A stretch of DNA of 64,000 nucleotides from JALYGY01 sp963800975 (lineage in GTDB: Bacteria > Actinomycetota > Rubrobacteria > Rubrobacterales > Rubrobacteraceae). Each line of letters begins with the position of its first letter. Position 1 is the stretch's first letter. The position numbers and the translations under genes are program-made. Positions 49,199 to 59,093 of this stretch are shown in pieces. Under the pieces are notes generated by a model. The model ran no database searches. It was given only the letters and a program-made list of their open reading frames with translations, and had not been told where the DNA came from. The stretch covers positions 62,001-126,000 of the forward strand of contig CAWDDB010000020.1 in the NCBI GenBank assembly GCA_963800975.1, read 5' to 3'.

Positions 49199-50210
49199 TT
49201 GAGCGCCGTTCGGATACGGTTCGTCTCGGATCTCGACGTCGCGGCGCTGCGGCTCACGCCGGCCGAGATCCTCGCTTCCGTCGAGGCGGCGGTAAGGGCG
49301 CAGGGTCAGGGAGACGTTGTGCTTGAGCCGCGGGCGCACCTGACGCCGCCCAACGGGGGCAGAGGTCACTTCAACGTGCTGCGCGGTTACGTCGGCCCGG
49401 GCAACATCTGCGGCGTGAAGATCGTTGGGGACTTCGTCGAGAACTACAGGTTATGCCTGCCGAGCGAGGTCGAGCTCGTGAACCTCTTCGATCCCGAGAC
49501 CGGCGTCCCGGTCGGGATCGTGGACGGGACCATGATCACGAGCGCCCGCACCGGCGCGCTCACGGCGCTCGGCGCCAAGCACCTGGCCGCCCGGACAGCA
49601 GGGTCCTCGGCCACGTGGCGCGCGTGGGACGGCGTGGTGGAACGTGACGATGCTAGACGACCTGTTCGACTTCGAGGAGATCCGGGTGACCAGCAAGCGG
49701 CCGGAATCCAGGGACGAGTTCGCCCAGCGTTTGACGAAGCACCTCGGAAAACCCGTGAGGGCGGTCGCGACCTCGGAGGAGGCCCTCGTCGGGGCGGATA
49801 TCATGGTCGAGGCCTCGCGACTCGAAGAGCCCGAGGTGTTGCTGAAGACGGAGTGGGTCGTACGGGGCGCCTTCGTGGTCCCGTACGGCACGGTGAGCGC
49901 CGTCGAGCTCTCGCTCACGGACGCGATGGACAAGGTAGTGGTGGACGACTGGGGACAGGCCGGCGCCGGGCGCTTCGGGGCGCTAAGGCGGCACGTGGAC
50001 GAAGGCCTCCTGACGCGGGAGAGCCTGCACGCCGAGATGGGCGAGATCGTGGGCGGGCACGCCGCGGGGCGCGAGGGGTCTGAGGAGAAGATCCTCTTCT
50101 GGCACAGGGGGCTGGCGACGACGGACGTGGCGCTTGCGTACCTGATCCTGCGCCGGGCCGAAGAGGCCGGGCTCGGGACCTTGATCCCGACTGGGTACGG
50201 GGACGCGTGA
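49199..50210 (+). pseudogene. Ornithine cyclodeaminase/mu-crystallin-family protein, frameshifted
   Basis: TTG 49199 start with GAGGGGGC upstream. Part 1: RIRFVSDLDVAALRLTPAEI, HLTPPNGGRGHFNVLRGYVG, VGIVDGTMITSARTGALTAL. After KHLA at about 49590 the frame shifts twice in some 50 bases (…GRPDSRVLGHV, then RGTAWWNVTMLDD) and resumes as LFDFEEIRVTSKRPESRDEF to the end. The NAD-binding part reads GADIMVEASRLEEPEVLLKT. The family includes ornithine cyclodeaminase, EutC and imine reductases. Its stop overlaps the lyase start as GTGA. Indels may be sequencing errors. Confidence 0.75.
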
Positions 50211-51712
50211 TCACGGTACGGCACAGCGCGGATCTGGACCCTGAGACGATAGAGAGCGTCGCCTTCGGGGGCCAGCCCCTGAGGCTGCATCCCGAGCTGC
50301 TCGAAGAGTTGCGGAGATCCCACGCCGAGATGGAGGGCGCGCTCGCGGATGGCAGGCGCGTCTACGGGGTGAACACCGGGATGGGCTACCTGGCGGGCAA
50401 GGGACTGCGGGGGCTGGAGCGGGAGAAGCACCAGCGGAACCTGCTCGTCGGGCGCGCTGTCGGGTCGCCGCCGTTCCTGCCAGCGCAAGAGGTACGTGCG
50501 TTGCTCGCGGCGCGCCTGATCAACCTGACCAGCCCGCACACCGGGGCCACGCCCGAGCTCTGTGGCTTCGTGGTAGACCGGCTGAACGACGGTTTCGTCC
50601 CCGCGGTGCCCCGCGGCGGCGTCGGCTGCGCCGGGGAAGTGATACCCTCTCGCACGCCTTCCAGACCTTTATCGGGGTTGGTCAGGTCCTCGGGCCAGAC
50701 GGGATGGCGCGCGACGCGGCGGTGGCGCTGGCCGAGCGCGGGGTCGCGCCTACGAGCCGGCGCCGAAGGAGGGGATCTCGCTCCTCGCGGGCTCCCCCGG
50801 GACGATCGCGCTGGCCGTCTCGAGGCTGCGCTCGGCCAGGATCCTGTGCGCCAGTTGCTGGCGAGCGCGGCTGCTCGATAGACGCGCTGCGCGCCCCGCT
50901 CGAGGTGTACGGCGAGCACGTAGACGGGCTGACCGGCGACCGCGTCCTCGTGGACGTGCTGCGCCGGCTGCGGGCCGCTTTGAGGGGCTCGGAGGAGGAG
51001 CGATCGGGCAGACAGGCGCCCGTCTCGTTCCGGGTCGCGCCCCAGGTGCTCGCGCACGTCGAACGGACAGTGGCCCGCTTCGCCGAGGATGCCGAGCGGG
51101 CGACCGCGTCTGTCAGCGACTCGCCGGTGTTTGTGGACGGCAGCTTCGTCGCAACGGGTGCTTTCCACGAGGTGGACCTGGCGTCCGGGTTCGACTCGCT
51201 CTCGGCCGCCTGTCCGGGCCGCCGAGCTCTCCGGGCAGAGGATTCATCGTCTGCTCGACGGGCGCTTCAGCGGGCTCCCGGACCAGCTCACGCCCAACCC
51301 AGGTTTTCGTGCGGCCTGATCCTGGTCCAGAAACGCGCCGCAGGGATCTGAACGAGCTGCGGCGGCTCGTCGCTCCGGCCTCCGTGGGGCTGGTGGACAC
51401 CTCGCTCGGGCAGGAGGACGCCATGACCTTCGGTTTCGAGGCGGCGGAGAAGCTGCGTAGGGTCGAGGACGCTCGTGCGGGATGTGATCTCCTGCGAGCT
51501 CCTGGTCGCGCGGCAAGCCTGGGCGCTGCGCGGCGCGCGGATACCGGCCGGCCTGCATGGGCGTAGCCGAACAGCTCGCCGACGCCGTCGAACCCGTAGA
51601 GGAAGACAGGCCGCTCGGCCCGGACCTGACGCGGCTCGTGGCATTACTGGAGCGCGGGCGGTTGGCGCCGAAGTTTGAGAGGCAAGCCGGTAGAATTGGG
51701 GGAGAGTCGTGA
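50207..51712 (+). pseudogene. HAL/PAL-superfamily lyase with altered MIO triad, frameshifted
   Basis: GTG 50207. Recognisable across several frames: RRVYGVNTGMGYLAG (YGVNTGFG motif), ARLINLTSPHTGATPELCGF, VPRGGVGCAGEVIP aligned to V-G-A-S-G-D-L-A-P, PAPKEGISLLAGSPGTIALA, QAPVSFRVAPQVLAHVE and SLGQEDAMTFGFEAAEKL. The MIO-forming Ala-Ser-Gly is Cys-Ala-Gly, so the usual electrophilic cofactor should not form. At least four indels (about 50645, 50745, 50870, 51210 and further) break the frame. Overlaps both neighbours by GTGA. May eliminate an amine, possibly a trimethylamine group, from a betaine. Confidence 0.75.
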
Positions 51713-52799
51713 TCAGCTTCGAGTCCGTCACCAAGCGCTACGCGGACGGGACCGTGGCCGCCGACGACCTCACGCTTCGAGGTCCCAGAGGGCGAGCTCG
51801 TGGTCCTGGTCGGCCCTCGGGCTGCGGCAAGACCACGGCGCTGCGCATGGTCAACCGCATGATCGAGCCGACCGAGGGGCGCATAAGCGTGAACGGGCAG
51901 GACGCGGCGAGCGTTCCGGCCCGAAGCTGCGGCGAGACATAGGCTACGTCATCCAGCAAGTCGGCCTCTTCCCGCACTCACCGTCGCCGACAATATCGCC
52001 ACGGTTCCGAGCCTGATCGGCTGGGACAAAGAACGCACGCGCAAGAGGGTCGAGGAGCTTATCAACACGGTGGGGCTCTCGCAGGAGGTCGCCGAACCGT
52101 TACCCGCGCCAGCTCTCGGGCGGCCAGCAGCAGCGCGTTGGCGTAGCCAGGGCGCTCGCGGCGGACCCGCCCATAATGCTCATGGACGAGCCCTTCGGGG
52201 CCGTCGACCCATAGTCAGGTCGCTCTTGCAGGACGAGTTCCTGCGCCTGCAACGGGAGCTCAAGAAGACCATCCTCTTCGTCACCCACGACATAGACGAG
52301 GCCATGAAGATGGGCGACCGCATCGCCATCTTCAACGTCGGGGGCATACTGGAGCAGTACGACTCCCCGACGGACCTCCTCGCCGCGCCGGCCAACGACT
52401 TCGTGGTCGACTTCCTCGGCGCCGAGCGTAACCTCAAGCGGCTAGCCCTGATCCCCGTCTCCGCGGTTGAGCCCGAGGACGGGCCGCTCGTGTCGTCGGA
52501 GGATTCGGCCGAACGCGCGCTGGAGGCGGCGCGGAGGTCGGGCACGAGCTGGGTCCTCGTCTCGGACGGGGAGAGGCGGGTGGAGGGCTGGGTCTCGGCA
52601 GGCGACCTCGACGGCCAGCAGAAGGTAGGCGAGGCGCGGGTGCAACCGGTGGGATCCTACGTGACGGCCGAGGATATCGCTGCGGGCTGCGCTGGACGCC
52701 ATGGTCGAGTCACCCCTTGGCGTAGCCGTGAAGGTGGACGGCGATGGGCGATACGAGGGAGTCGTGAAGCACAACACGCTCACCGGGGAGCTCAAGTAG
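51709..52799 (+). pseudogene. Quaternary-amine ABC transporter, ATP-binding subunit, frameshifted
   Basis: GTG 51709. Pieces in different frames: MISFESVTKRYADGTVAADD, Walker A PSGCGKTTALRMVNRMIEPT, LRRDIGYVIQQVGLFPH, an LSGGQQQRVGVARALA region (broken), LMDEPFG, then an intact stretch RSLLQDEFLRLQRELKKTIL FVTHDIDEAMKMGDR. A CBS-like C-terminal domain follows. This is the OpuCA/ProV type. About five indels, several in C-runs. The domain order is normal apart from these. Confidence 0.8.
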
Positions 52800-52802
52800 G
52801 GG

Positions 52803-53453
52803 ATGGCCCAGAGCATCTTCGACTGGTCGTGGGTCACGGACAACCTGGACGACATCTGGGCGCAGCTCTCGGAGCACGTGATCCTGACGGCCATCCCTGT
52901 AAGCCTCGGCTTCCTCATAGCCTTCCCGATGGCGCTGGCGTCCATCCGCTGGCCCCACCTCTACTCGCCGCTGCTGGGTATGGCGGGGATCCTGTTCTCG
53001 ATCCCGACCATAGCGCTGTTCGTGATCATGATCCCGTTCACCGGCCTCTCCATGGCCACGGCCATCATCCCCTTGACGCTGTACACGCTGCTTATACTGT
53101 TGCGCAACACGGTGGAGGGCCTGAACGGCGTGCCGGCGCACGTCAAGGAGGCCGCGGAGGCTATGGGCTACACGCGCACCCGCCAGCTCTTCCGCATCGA
53201 GCTGCCCCTGGCCGTGCCCGTTATAGTGGCCGGGCTACGCATAGCCACGGTCAACACCATAGCGTACGTGGCGATCACCGCCCTCATCGGGCAGGGAGGG
53301 CTCGGCAACCTGTTCATGGACGGTTTCCTGCGCCAGTACCCGACGCCCCTGATCGTGGGCCTCGTCCTCTCGGTGCTCCTGGCTGTGGCCGCCGACCTGG
53401 GGCTGCTCGGCGTGCAGCGCGTCCTGACCCCCTGGCAGAGGGATCCGGGCTAG
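52803..53453 (+). CDS. Quaternary-amine ABC transporter permease
   Basis: 216 residues, intact, ATG 52803 three bases after the ATPase stop. About six helices; the ProW/OpuCB signature is EAAEAMGYTRTRQLFRIELP, LAVPVIVAGLRIATVNTIAY and ALIGQGGLGNLFMDGFLRQ. It pairs with the second permease and imports a betaine-, choline- or carnitine-like solute. Confidence 0.9.
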   Translation: MAQSIFDWSWVTDNLDDIWAQLSEHVILTAIPVSLGFLIAFPMALASIRWPHLYSPLLGMAGILFSIPTIALFVIMIPFTGLSMATAIIPLTLYTLLILLRNTVEGLNGVPAHVKEAAEAMGYTRTRQLFRIELPLAVPVIVAGLRIATVNTIAYVAITALIGQGGLGNLFMDGFLRQYPTPLIVGLVLSVLLAVAADLGLLGVQRVLTPWQRDPG

Positions 53454-53454
53454 C

Positions 53455-54163
53455 GTGGGGGAGGTCGTAAACAACCTGGTCTCGTGGTTCGCGGACCCCG
53501 TCAACTGGCAGGGAACCGGCGGCGTCCCGACGCGGGTCGTGGAGCACTCTGGTACTCGGTGCTCGCTATCGCGATCGCGGTGGCGATCGCGCAGCCGGTC
53601 GGGATGTTTATCGGGCACACGGGACGCGGAGGGCGCGCTCGCGATAAATCTGTCAACGCCGCCAGGGCCGTCCCGACTTCGGGGTGATACTGCTGACCTT
53701 CCTGGTGCCGGGATAGGGCTCGTGCCCGTCCTCGTGGCCCTCGTGGTGCTCGCGGTCCCCTCGATGATCACGAACACCTACGCCGGGTTCCGCGCCGTGG
53801 ACCGCGACGTGCGGGAGTCGGCCGAGGGCATGGGCATGACGAGCTGGCAGGTCGTAAGGCGCGTCGAGATACCGGTCGCCATGCCCTGATCATGGCCGGC
53901 GTAAGGATATCGGCCGTTCAGATCGTGGCGACAGCGACCTTCGCCGCGGTCGTCAGCCTCGGCGGCCTCGGTCGCTACATCATCGACGGGCTCGCCCAGC
54001 AAGACCTCACGCAGGTGCTGGCCGGCGCCATCCTGGTCGCTGGCCTCTCGCTGCTGACGGAGCTGGGCCTCTCCCGCCTCAGACGGCCGTGGTCTCGGAC
54101 GGCCTGCAGCACGAGAGCGAAGAGGCGTCCATGGAGGCGAAGTTGGAAGGTTCTCAAGGGTGA
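53455..54163 (+). pseudogene. Second quaternary-amine ABC permease, frameshifted
   Basis: GTG 53455. VVNNLVSWFADPVNWQGTGG, then a shift to WYSVLAIAIAVAIAQPVGMF IGHTGRGG, another near 53640-53690, then LVPVLVALVVLAVPSMITNT YAGFRAVDRDVRESAEGMGM, VEIPVAMP, shift, MAGVRISAVQIVATATFAAV VSLGGLGRYIIDGLAQQDL. OpuCD-like; three or more indels. Confidence 0.75.
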
Positions 54164-54183
54164 ATTCTCGGAAGGAGCTGAAG

Positions 54184-55087
54184 ATGGGTTCGAGGACGAA
54201 GATCGTGGTGCTGGCGGCGTTGGTGAGTCTCGCTGCTCGCGGTCGGCTGCGGCGGTCAGGACGCGTTGCAGGAGGGCGGTGGCGGCGGCGGCGACGCCAT
54301 CGTCGTAGGGTCGGCCAACTTTCCCGAGCAGTTGATCCTGGGCAACATGTACGCAGACGTGGTCGAGGCCCAGGGCCTCGAGGTCGAGAGGCGGCTGAAC
54401 CTCGGCACGCGCGACGTCCTCTTCCCCTCGCTGGAGAGCGGCGAGATCACGCTGGTGCCCGAGTACAACGGCGCGCTGCTCAGCTACCTGACGAAGGGCG
54501 GCTCGGAGGTCACGAGCCCGGAGGAGACCACGGAACAACTCGAGCAAGAGCTCCCCGAGGGCCTGGTCGCGCTCGAGGCCTCCGACGCGCAGGACAAGGA
54601 CGCCTCGCGGTCACACCCGAGACTGCCGAGGAGTACGACCTGAAGAACGACCTCGGATCTCGCCGGGGTCGCTGACGAGCTCATCATCGGCGGCCCGCCG
54701 GAGATGTCCGAGCGCCGACGGGCAGGGCAAGCGGGTGAGGCTCGAGTTCGCCGAGTTCAAGCCGCTGGACGCGGGCGGACCCCTCACGGTAGAAGCGCTG
54801 GCCAACGGGGACATCGACGTCGGAAGGGTCTTCCGCAGCCAGGGCGTAATGACGAGCGGGGCTGGGTCGTGCTCGAAGACGACAAGGAGCTGAGCCCGGC
54901 TCAGAACATCATCCCGATAATCCGCGAGCAGAACACGACGCCGAAGATAGAGGACGCGCTGAACGAGCTCTCAGCGACCCTGACGACGGACGACCTCAAG
55001 CGGCTCAACAAGATGGTCGAGGTAGACAAGGCAGACCCCGAGGAGGTCGCTACCGAGTACCTGCAGGAGAAGGGCTTCATCGAGTAG
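54184..55087 (+). pseudogene. Quaternary-amine ABC transporter binding lipoprotein, frameshifted
   Basis: ATG 54184 with AAGGAG upstream. MGSRTKIVVLAALVSLA then a shift at the lipobox region (VGCGG), then AIVVGSANFPEQLILGNMYA DVVEAQGL, LVPEYNGALLSYLTKGGSEV, LVALEASDAQDKD, shifts, FAEFKPLDAGGPLTVEALAN GDIDVGRVFRSQ, and an intact end VVLEDDKELSPAQNIIPIIR to EYLQEKGFIE. The OpuAC/OpuCC substrate-binding fold, which uses an aromatic cage for quaternary ammonium. Confidence 0.8.
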
Positions 55088-55114
55088 AAGAACACCAACG
55101 GGAAGGGGATCTGG

Positions 55115-55795
55115 ATGAGATTCGGGATACTCGGCACAGGGGCGGTGGGCAGGCACATAGCCGCCCGACTCGACGGCCTGGGACACGAGGTGATTGTGGG
55201 GACGCGCGACCCGCAGGCGACGCTGTCCCGCACGGAGGCGGACGCCTACGGCAACATGCCGTACGGCGATTGGCAGGACGCGCACCCCGGGGTGAGGCTC
55301 GGCACGTTCGCCGAGGCCGCAGCGCACGGCGAGATCGTGGTCAACGCCACCGCCGGGACCGTCTCGCTCGAGGCGCTCGAAGCGGCCGGCGAGGAGAACC
55401 TGAACGGCAAGGTCCTTATGGACATCTGCAACCCCCTGGACTTCTCGGAAGGCTTCCCCCCCACGCTCTCGGTAGTGAACCGCGACTCGATGGGCGAGCA
55501 GATCCAGCGTGGTTTCCCCGGGGCCAGGGTGGTCAAGACCCTCCACACCATGAACGCTAGCGTGATGGTGGATCCCGGGCAGCTCGCGGGGGCAGATCAC
55601 ACCGTGTTCGTGGCCGGTGATGATGCCGAGGCCAAGGCCACCGTAGCCGAGATCCTGCGGAGCTTCGGCTGGACAGACATCATGGACCTGGGAGACATCA
55701 CCGCCGCCAGAGGCACCGAGATGATGCTCCCGGTCTGGCTGCGGCTTGTGGGCGCGATCCAGCAGCCCATCTTCAACTTCAAGGTAGTCCGCTGA
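55115..55795 (+). CDS. NADPH-dependent F420 reductase-like Rossmann protein
   Basis: 226 residues. MRFGILGTGAVGRHIAARLD carries GxGxxG; VIVGTRDPQATLSR, HGEIVVNATAGTVSLEALEA, LMDICNPLDFSEGFPPTLSV, VVKTLHTMNASVMVDPGQLA and HTVFVAGDDAEAKATVAEIL follow the Fno/NADP-oxidoreductase-coenzyme-F420 family. 27 bases after the binding-protein gene, so possibly part of that operon. Intact, unlike the genes before it. Confidence 0.85.
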   Translation: MRFGILGTGAVGRHIAARLDGLGHEVIVGTRDPQATLSRTEADAYGNMPYGDWQDAHPGVRLGTFAEAAAHGEIVVNATAGTVSLEALEAAGEENLNGKVLMDICNPLDFSEGFPPTLSVVNRDSMGEQIQRGFPGARVVKTLHTMNASVMVDPGQLAGADHTVFVAGDDAEAKATVAEILRSFGWTDIMDLGDITAARGTEMMLPVWLRLVGAIQQPIFNFKVVR

Positions 55796-55822
55796 GCCGG
55801 AACCCATAGCAAGGTTCGATCC

Positions 55823-56545
55823 TCAACCGGACGCGCTCCCGGCGGCGCGGCGCCAGTACTGGCGTTTCTTATCTTCGCGGACTACGACGCCGATTTTGGC
55901 GAGCTCCGCGCGCAGCTCGGCCGCGTCGTCCTTGCCTTCCCCACCCTTGCCAAGCGCCCGCGCCCGCGCCCCGAGCAACGCGTCGGCGCCGGGTGGAAGA
56001 TCCGGCGTGCCCTCGACCCAGAGCCGGTACTCGTCCGCGTGTGGATCCCCCGCCAGCCAGGTATACCCGTGGGTTACGAAAGCCCTCTGCAGCCGGTACT
56101 CGCCAAGATCGTGGGCCTCCCTCACCAGCTCTTCCCCCGCCCGGCCGAGCAGGACGAGGTGCTCGCCGTCTGGAAAGACGGCCCCGACCGAGGAGCGGGA
56201 GATCTCCCGCGAGTTCTCGCCGCGCGCCAGGCGGACCTGCTCGCTGGAGACGGTCACCACAAGCCTCTCCGCGTCCGCCATTAGGGCGAGCAGAAGCCCC
56301 GCAGCCGCTCCGACGGCGACCGCCCCGATCGTGGCCCGCGGCTCGCCGACGTACGCGACCAGCTGGTCGAGGAGCATGAACGGCCCCTGCAGCGGCGCCC
56401 ACGGCAGGGCAACCACCCAGCCCGTTATGGCCTTGAGCAGCCACGCGGCCCCACCGCCGAGCAGCGGAAACGACACCCACACCAGAAGGCGCACCCACGA
56501 GGGTTCGGATACGGTCGTGCCGGTGCTCCGATGCGACGGTTGCAT
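55823..56545 (-). CDS. YqeB-like membrane-associated protein
   Basis: 240 residues from ATG 56545 with GGGAGGAG upstream. Two N-terminal hydrophobic segments (WVRLLVWVSFPLLGGGAAWL; TIGAVAVGAAAGLLLALMA), then a soluble beta domain LVVTVSSEQVRLARGENSRE, VGAVFPDGEHLVLLG, and the tail AKIGVVVREDKKRQYWRRA, a pattern I know from Bacillus YqeB. Role unknown. 14 bases after the next membrane gene, likely cotranscribed. Confidence 0.78.
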   Translation of the reverse strand: MQPSHRSTGTTVSEPSWVRLLVWVSFPLLGGGAAWLLKAITGWVVALPWAPLQGPFMLLDQLVAYVGEPRATIGAVAVGAAAGLLLALMADAERLVVTVSSEQVRLARGENSREISRSSVGAVFPDGEHLVLLGRAGEELVREAHDLGEYRLQRAFVTHGYTWLAGDPHADEYRLWVEGTPDLPPGADALLGARARALGKGGEGKDDAAELRAELAKIGVVVREDKKRQYWRRAAGSASG

Positions 56546-56559
56546 CGCCTCTCCTCCCA

Positions 56560-57597
56560 TCATGCCGGTTCCCCTTCCCTGCGCACGGTGCGGGTTGCCG
56601 CAGCAAGCAACGCAACAGCGCCGAGCGCGAAGACCGCGTTGCCGATCAGGTCGACTGCGCCCGTGCGCCCGTAGAACAGCCCGGACAGGACGAACCCGCC
56701 CCAGGCGTAGGTCAGCAACGCGCCGCCGGCCAGGGCGAGCCGATGGGCGGCGCCCCACCCCTCGAGCCGAGACCAGCGGTCGACCAGGGCGACCATCGCG
56801 GCGATGAGCACGATCCCGAAGGCCACGGCCCCCCAGGTCTCGCTCTTGGCGAAGAAAGCGCTCGACGAAACGAACGCCACCACGCCGACCAGCCACGGCT
56901 TGGGAGCCGGACGGTCGATCTTCCGGCGAGGCCTACTTCCGACCAGGAACGCGGCGACGATCAGGGCCACGACTGCGGCAGCCGCGGCGACCGACTGCGT
57001 CACGGAGGGGAGCGTCTGCAGGGAATCCTGGAAGATGAGAGCGGAACCCAGGAAAAAGAGGATGCCGGTGACCGTCAGGCCGAAGTTGCCCAACCACGGC
57101 GTCGTCCTCCGCTCGGGGACCAGGGTCTCCACGATAGCGATCGGCACGCCGATACTCCAGATCGCGTGTCCGAGGGGGAAGGCGACCAAGCCGGCGGCGC
57201 TGATGCCAAGCACGGGAACCTGCGCGGCCTCCCCGAAGTCCAGGCCCTCAAGGGACGGAGGGCTGAACATCGTGTGGTCGATAAGAGCCGGCTGGAGCAC
57301 GCCGTAGGCGAGGGCGAGCACGAGGATGGTGGGCCAGCCGCGCCCGCCTCTGCGCGCGACCTCACGGATGAGTAGGGCTCCGCCACCGTACATCGGCGCG
57401 AGGATGAACACACCCGCGATCATGCTCATGGGAACGTTGCCGAGCAGGTACTCTCCGACGAGCGGCGCGAGGAAGAACAACCCGGCCGCGGGCGCGACAC
57501 GCCGCAGCACGGTTCCTCGCCCCGCGGCACCTGCGTTGCGCAACCCCCTCCTGTCGCCGATCTCCACGGCGACCTCGAATCCCGTGTTGGGCTCCAT
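56560..57597 (-). CDS. Polytopic membrane protein, function unknown
   Basis: 345 residues, about ten hydrophobic helices: VAPAAGLFFLAPLVGEYLLG, MSMIAGVFILAPMYGGGALL, IREVARRGGRGWPTILVLAL, FFLGSALIFQDSL and GGALLTYAWGGFVLSGLFYG. The MYGGGALLIREVARR block is distinctive. No transporter family assigned. Confidence 0.72.
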   Translation of the reverse strand: MEPNTGFEVAVEIGDRRGLRNAGAAGRGTVLRRVAPAAGLFFLAPLVGEYLLGNVPMSMIAGVFILAPMYGGGALLIREVARRGGRGWPTILVLALAYGVLQPALIDHTMFSPPSLEGLDFGEAAQVPVLGISAAGLVAFPLGHAIWSIGVPIAIVETLVPERRTTPWLGNFGLTVTGILFFLGSALIFQDSLQTLPSVTQSVAAAAAVVALIVAAFLVGSRPRRKIDRPAPKPWLVGVVAFVSSSAFFAKSETWGAVAFGIVLIAAMVALVDRWSRLEGWGAAHRLALAGGALLTYAWGGFVLSGLFYGRTGAVDLIGNAVFALGAVALLAAATRTVRREGEPA

Positions 57598-57791
57598 CCG
57601 GACTTCCCTTTCGCTCGCCGAGAATCACTGAACCCGAATCTAGCAAGGGACCCTTCCGCCGTAATCTGCCACGGATCACCGCTTCGGTAACGAAATGACG
57701 TCCGGGCATCACGCCGCGGCGTTACATCCGTCATCCGACGAAGTGACGCCGGGCTGATGACCGGTGGCGCGGGAGGCGGTAGAGTTGGTGC

Positions 57792-59093
57792 GTGGGCGAG
57801 AAAGACCCCATCTCGGGAGCGTCGTCTCGGAAGAAGAGAACGACCTTCGGGTCCTTCAGGGCCGCCGCCGGCTCGGCCGTCGGGTTACTGAGGAATCCGG
57901 AACGGCCGGCTAGCTTCGACTTCCTCTTCTGGTCCATCCTGGCCCTGACCTACGCTTTCCACATCTTCGCGCCCGAGATCCCGCTCAGGGAGTTCGGGCT
58001 GGCCCCGATGACGTTGGTCTGTGCCGTTCTGGTCGCGGTGTGGCTGGCGCTACCCTGGAACCACTCAGCGACCCGACTGAGGAAGCTCCTCTCCCCGGCC
58101 TTCGTGGTGGCCGCGACCGCGATGCTCCTGGCGTCGGACTTGATCTGGGCCCTCGGGTTCTACCCGATAGCTTTCGCCAACGCGGTCTTCCTGTTCGGGT
58201 TGCGGCGCGGCGCCGTCTACTCGGCCGCGACCTTGCTCGTCCTTTTCGTCATCGCCCTCTTCCGTTCTGCCTCGACCCCGGGTGGCACATCGCCGGAGAT
58301 CGTCGTCCAGAGGTGGGCCCTGATCTCGCTCCTCACCGTGGTCTGCGTGGGCCTGAGCTCCGCGGTGATGGAGGCGAGACGCGGCCGGGAACGGACGCAA
58401 GACCTGCTGGAGGACCTGGAGTCCGCCCACGCCGAGCTCGGACGCTACGCCGCACGGGTGCGGGAGCTTACCCTCTCCGCGGAGCGCGCCAGGATGGCGC
58501 GCGAGATCCACGACTCCGTGGGCCACCACCTCACGGCCGTCAAGCTGCAGGCCGAGGCGGCCTTGAAGACGGCGGAAAAGAGACCGGAGAAGGCGCGCGA
58601 GCAGATGGAGCGCGCGAGGGACCTGGCCGCAGAAGCCTACGAAGAGGTGCGCCGCTCGGTGAGGGCGCTCGGTCCCCCGTCCCTGGGCGAGGGGTCCGGC
58701 GCCGGCGCGCTGCGGGCCCTGGTCCGGAGCTTCGACGGCACCGGTTTCGAGGTCCACCTCCGGATCGAGGGCGAGGAGCGCGAGCTGCCCGAAGAGACGG
58801 AGCTGGTGCTCTACCGCGCCCTGCAGGAGGGCCTGACCAACGCCGCCAGGCATTCCCGCGCCCGCAGGGTCGAGGCCCTGCTCTCCTACGAAGATGCGTG
58901 GGTGAGGCTGGCGGTCTCGGACGACGGTCGGGGGACGCCCGAGGAACCGAGGACCGGCGGGTTCGGCCTGATCTCGCTGGGGGAGAGGGTCGGCGAGATG
59001 GGCGGCGCGCTCTCCGCCGGAGACGCGCCGGGGGGAGGGTTCGTCCTCGAGATAGGGCTGCCCTCCGGAACAAGCCCAGAGGCGACGCCGTGA
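57792..59093 (+). CDS. Sensor histidine kinase (HisKA_3 type)
   Basis: 433 residues from GTG 57792. Five or six N-terminal membrane helices at 45-195, then a coiled coil (RGRERTQDLLEDLESAHAEL) and HisKA_3 with His240 in ARMAREIHDSVGHHLTAVKL. HATPase: EGLTNAARHSRARR (N box), VSDDGRGTPEEP and GGFGLISLGERVGEMGG. Its stop overlaps the regulator start. Confidence 0.92.
   Translation: MGEKDPISGASSRKKRTTFGSFRAAAGSAVGLLRNPERPASFDFLFWSILALTYAFHIFAPEIPLREFGLAPMTLVCAVLVAVWLALPWNHSATRLRKLLSPAFVVAATAMLLASDLIWALGFYPIAFANAVFLFGLRRGAVYSAATLLVLFVIALFRSASTPGGTSPEIVVQRWALISLLTVVCVGLSSAVMEARRGRERTQDLLEDLESAHAELGRYAARVRELTLSAERARMAREIHDSVGHHLTAVKLQAEAALKTAEKRPEKAREQMERARDLAAEAYEEVRRSVRALGPPSLGEGSGAGALRALVRSFDGTGFEVHLRIEGEERELPEETELVLYRALQEGLTNAARHSRARRVEALLSYEDAWVRLAVSDDGRGTPEEPRTGGFGLISLGERVGEMGGALSAGDAPGGGFVLEIGLPSGTSPEATP

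Noticed and set aside
49008..49202. 64-codon plus-strand open frame before the OCD-like gene
   Set aside because: Low-complexity Gly/Ala/Arg sequence in a promoter region.
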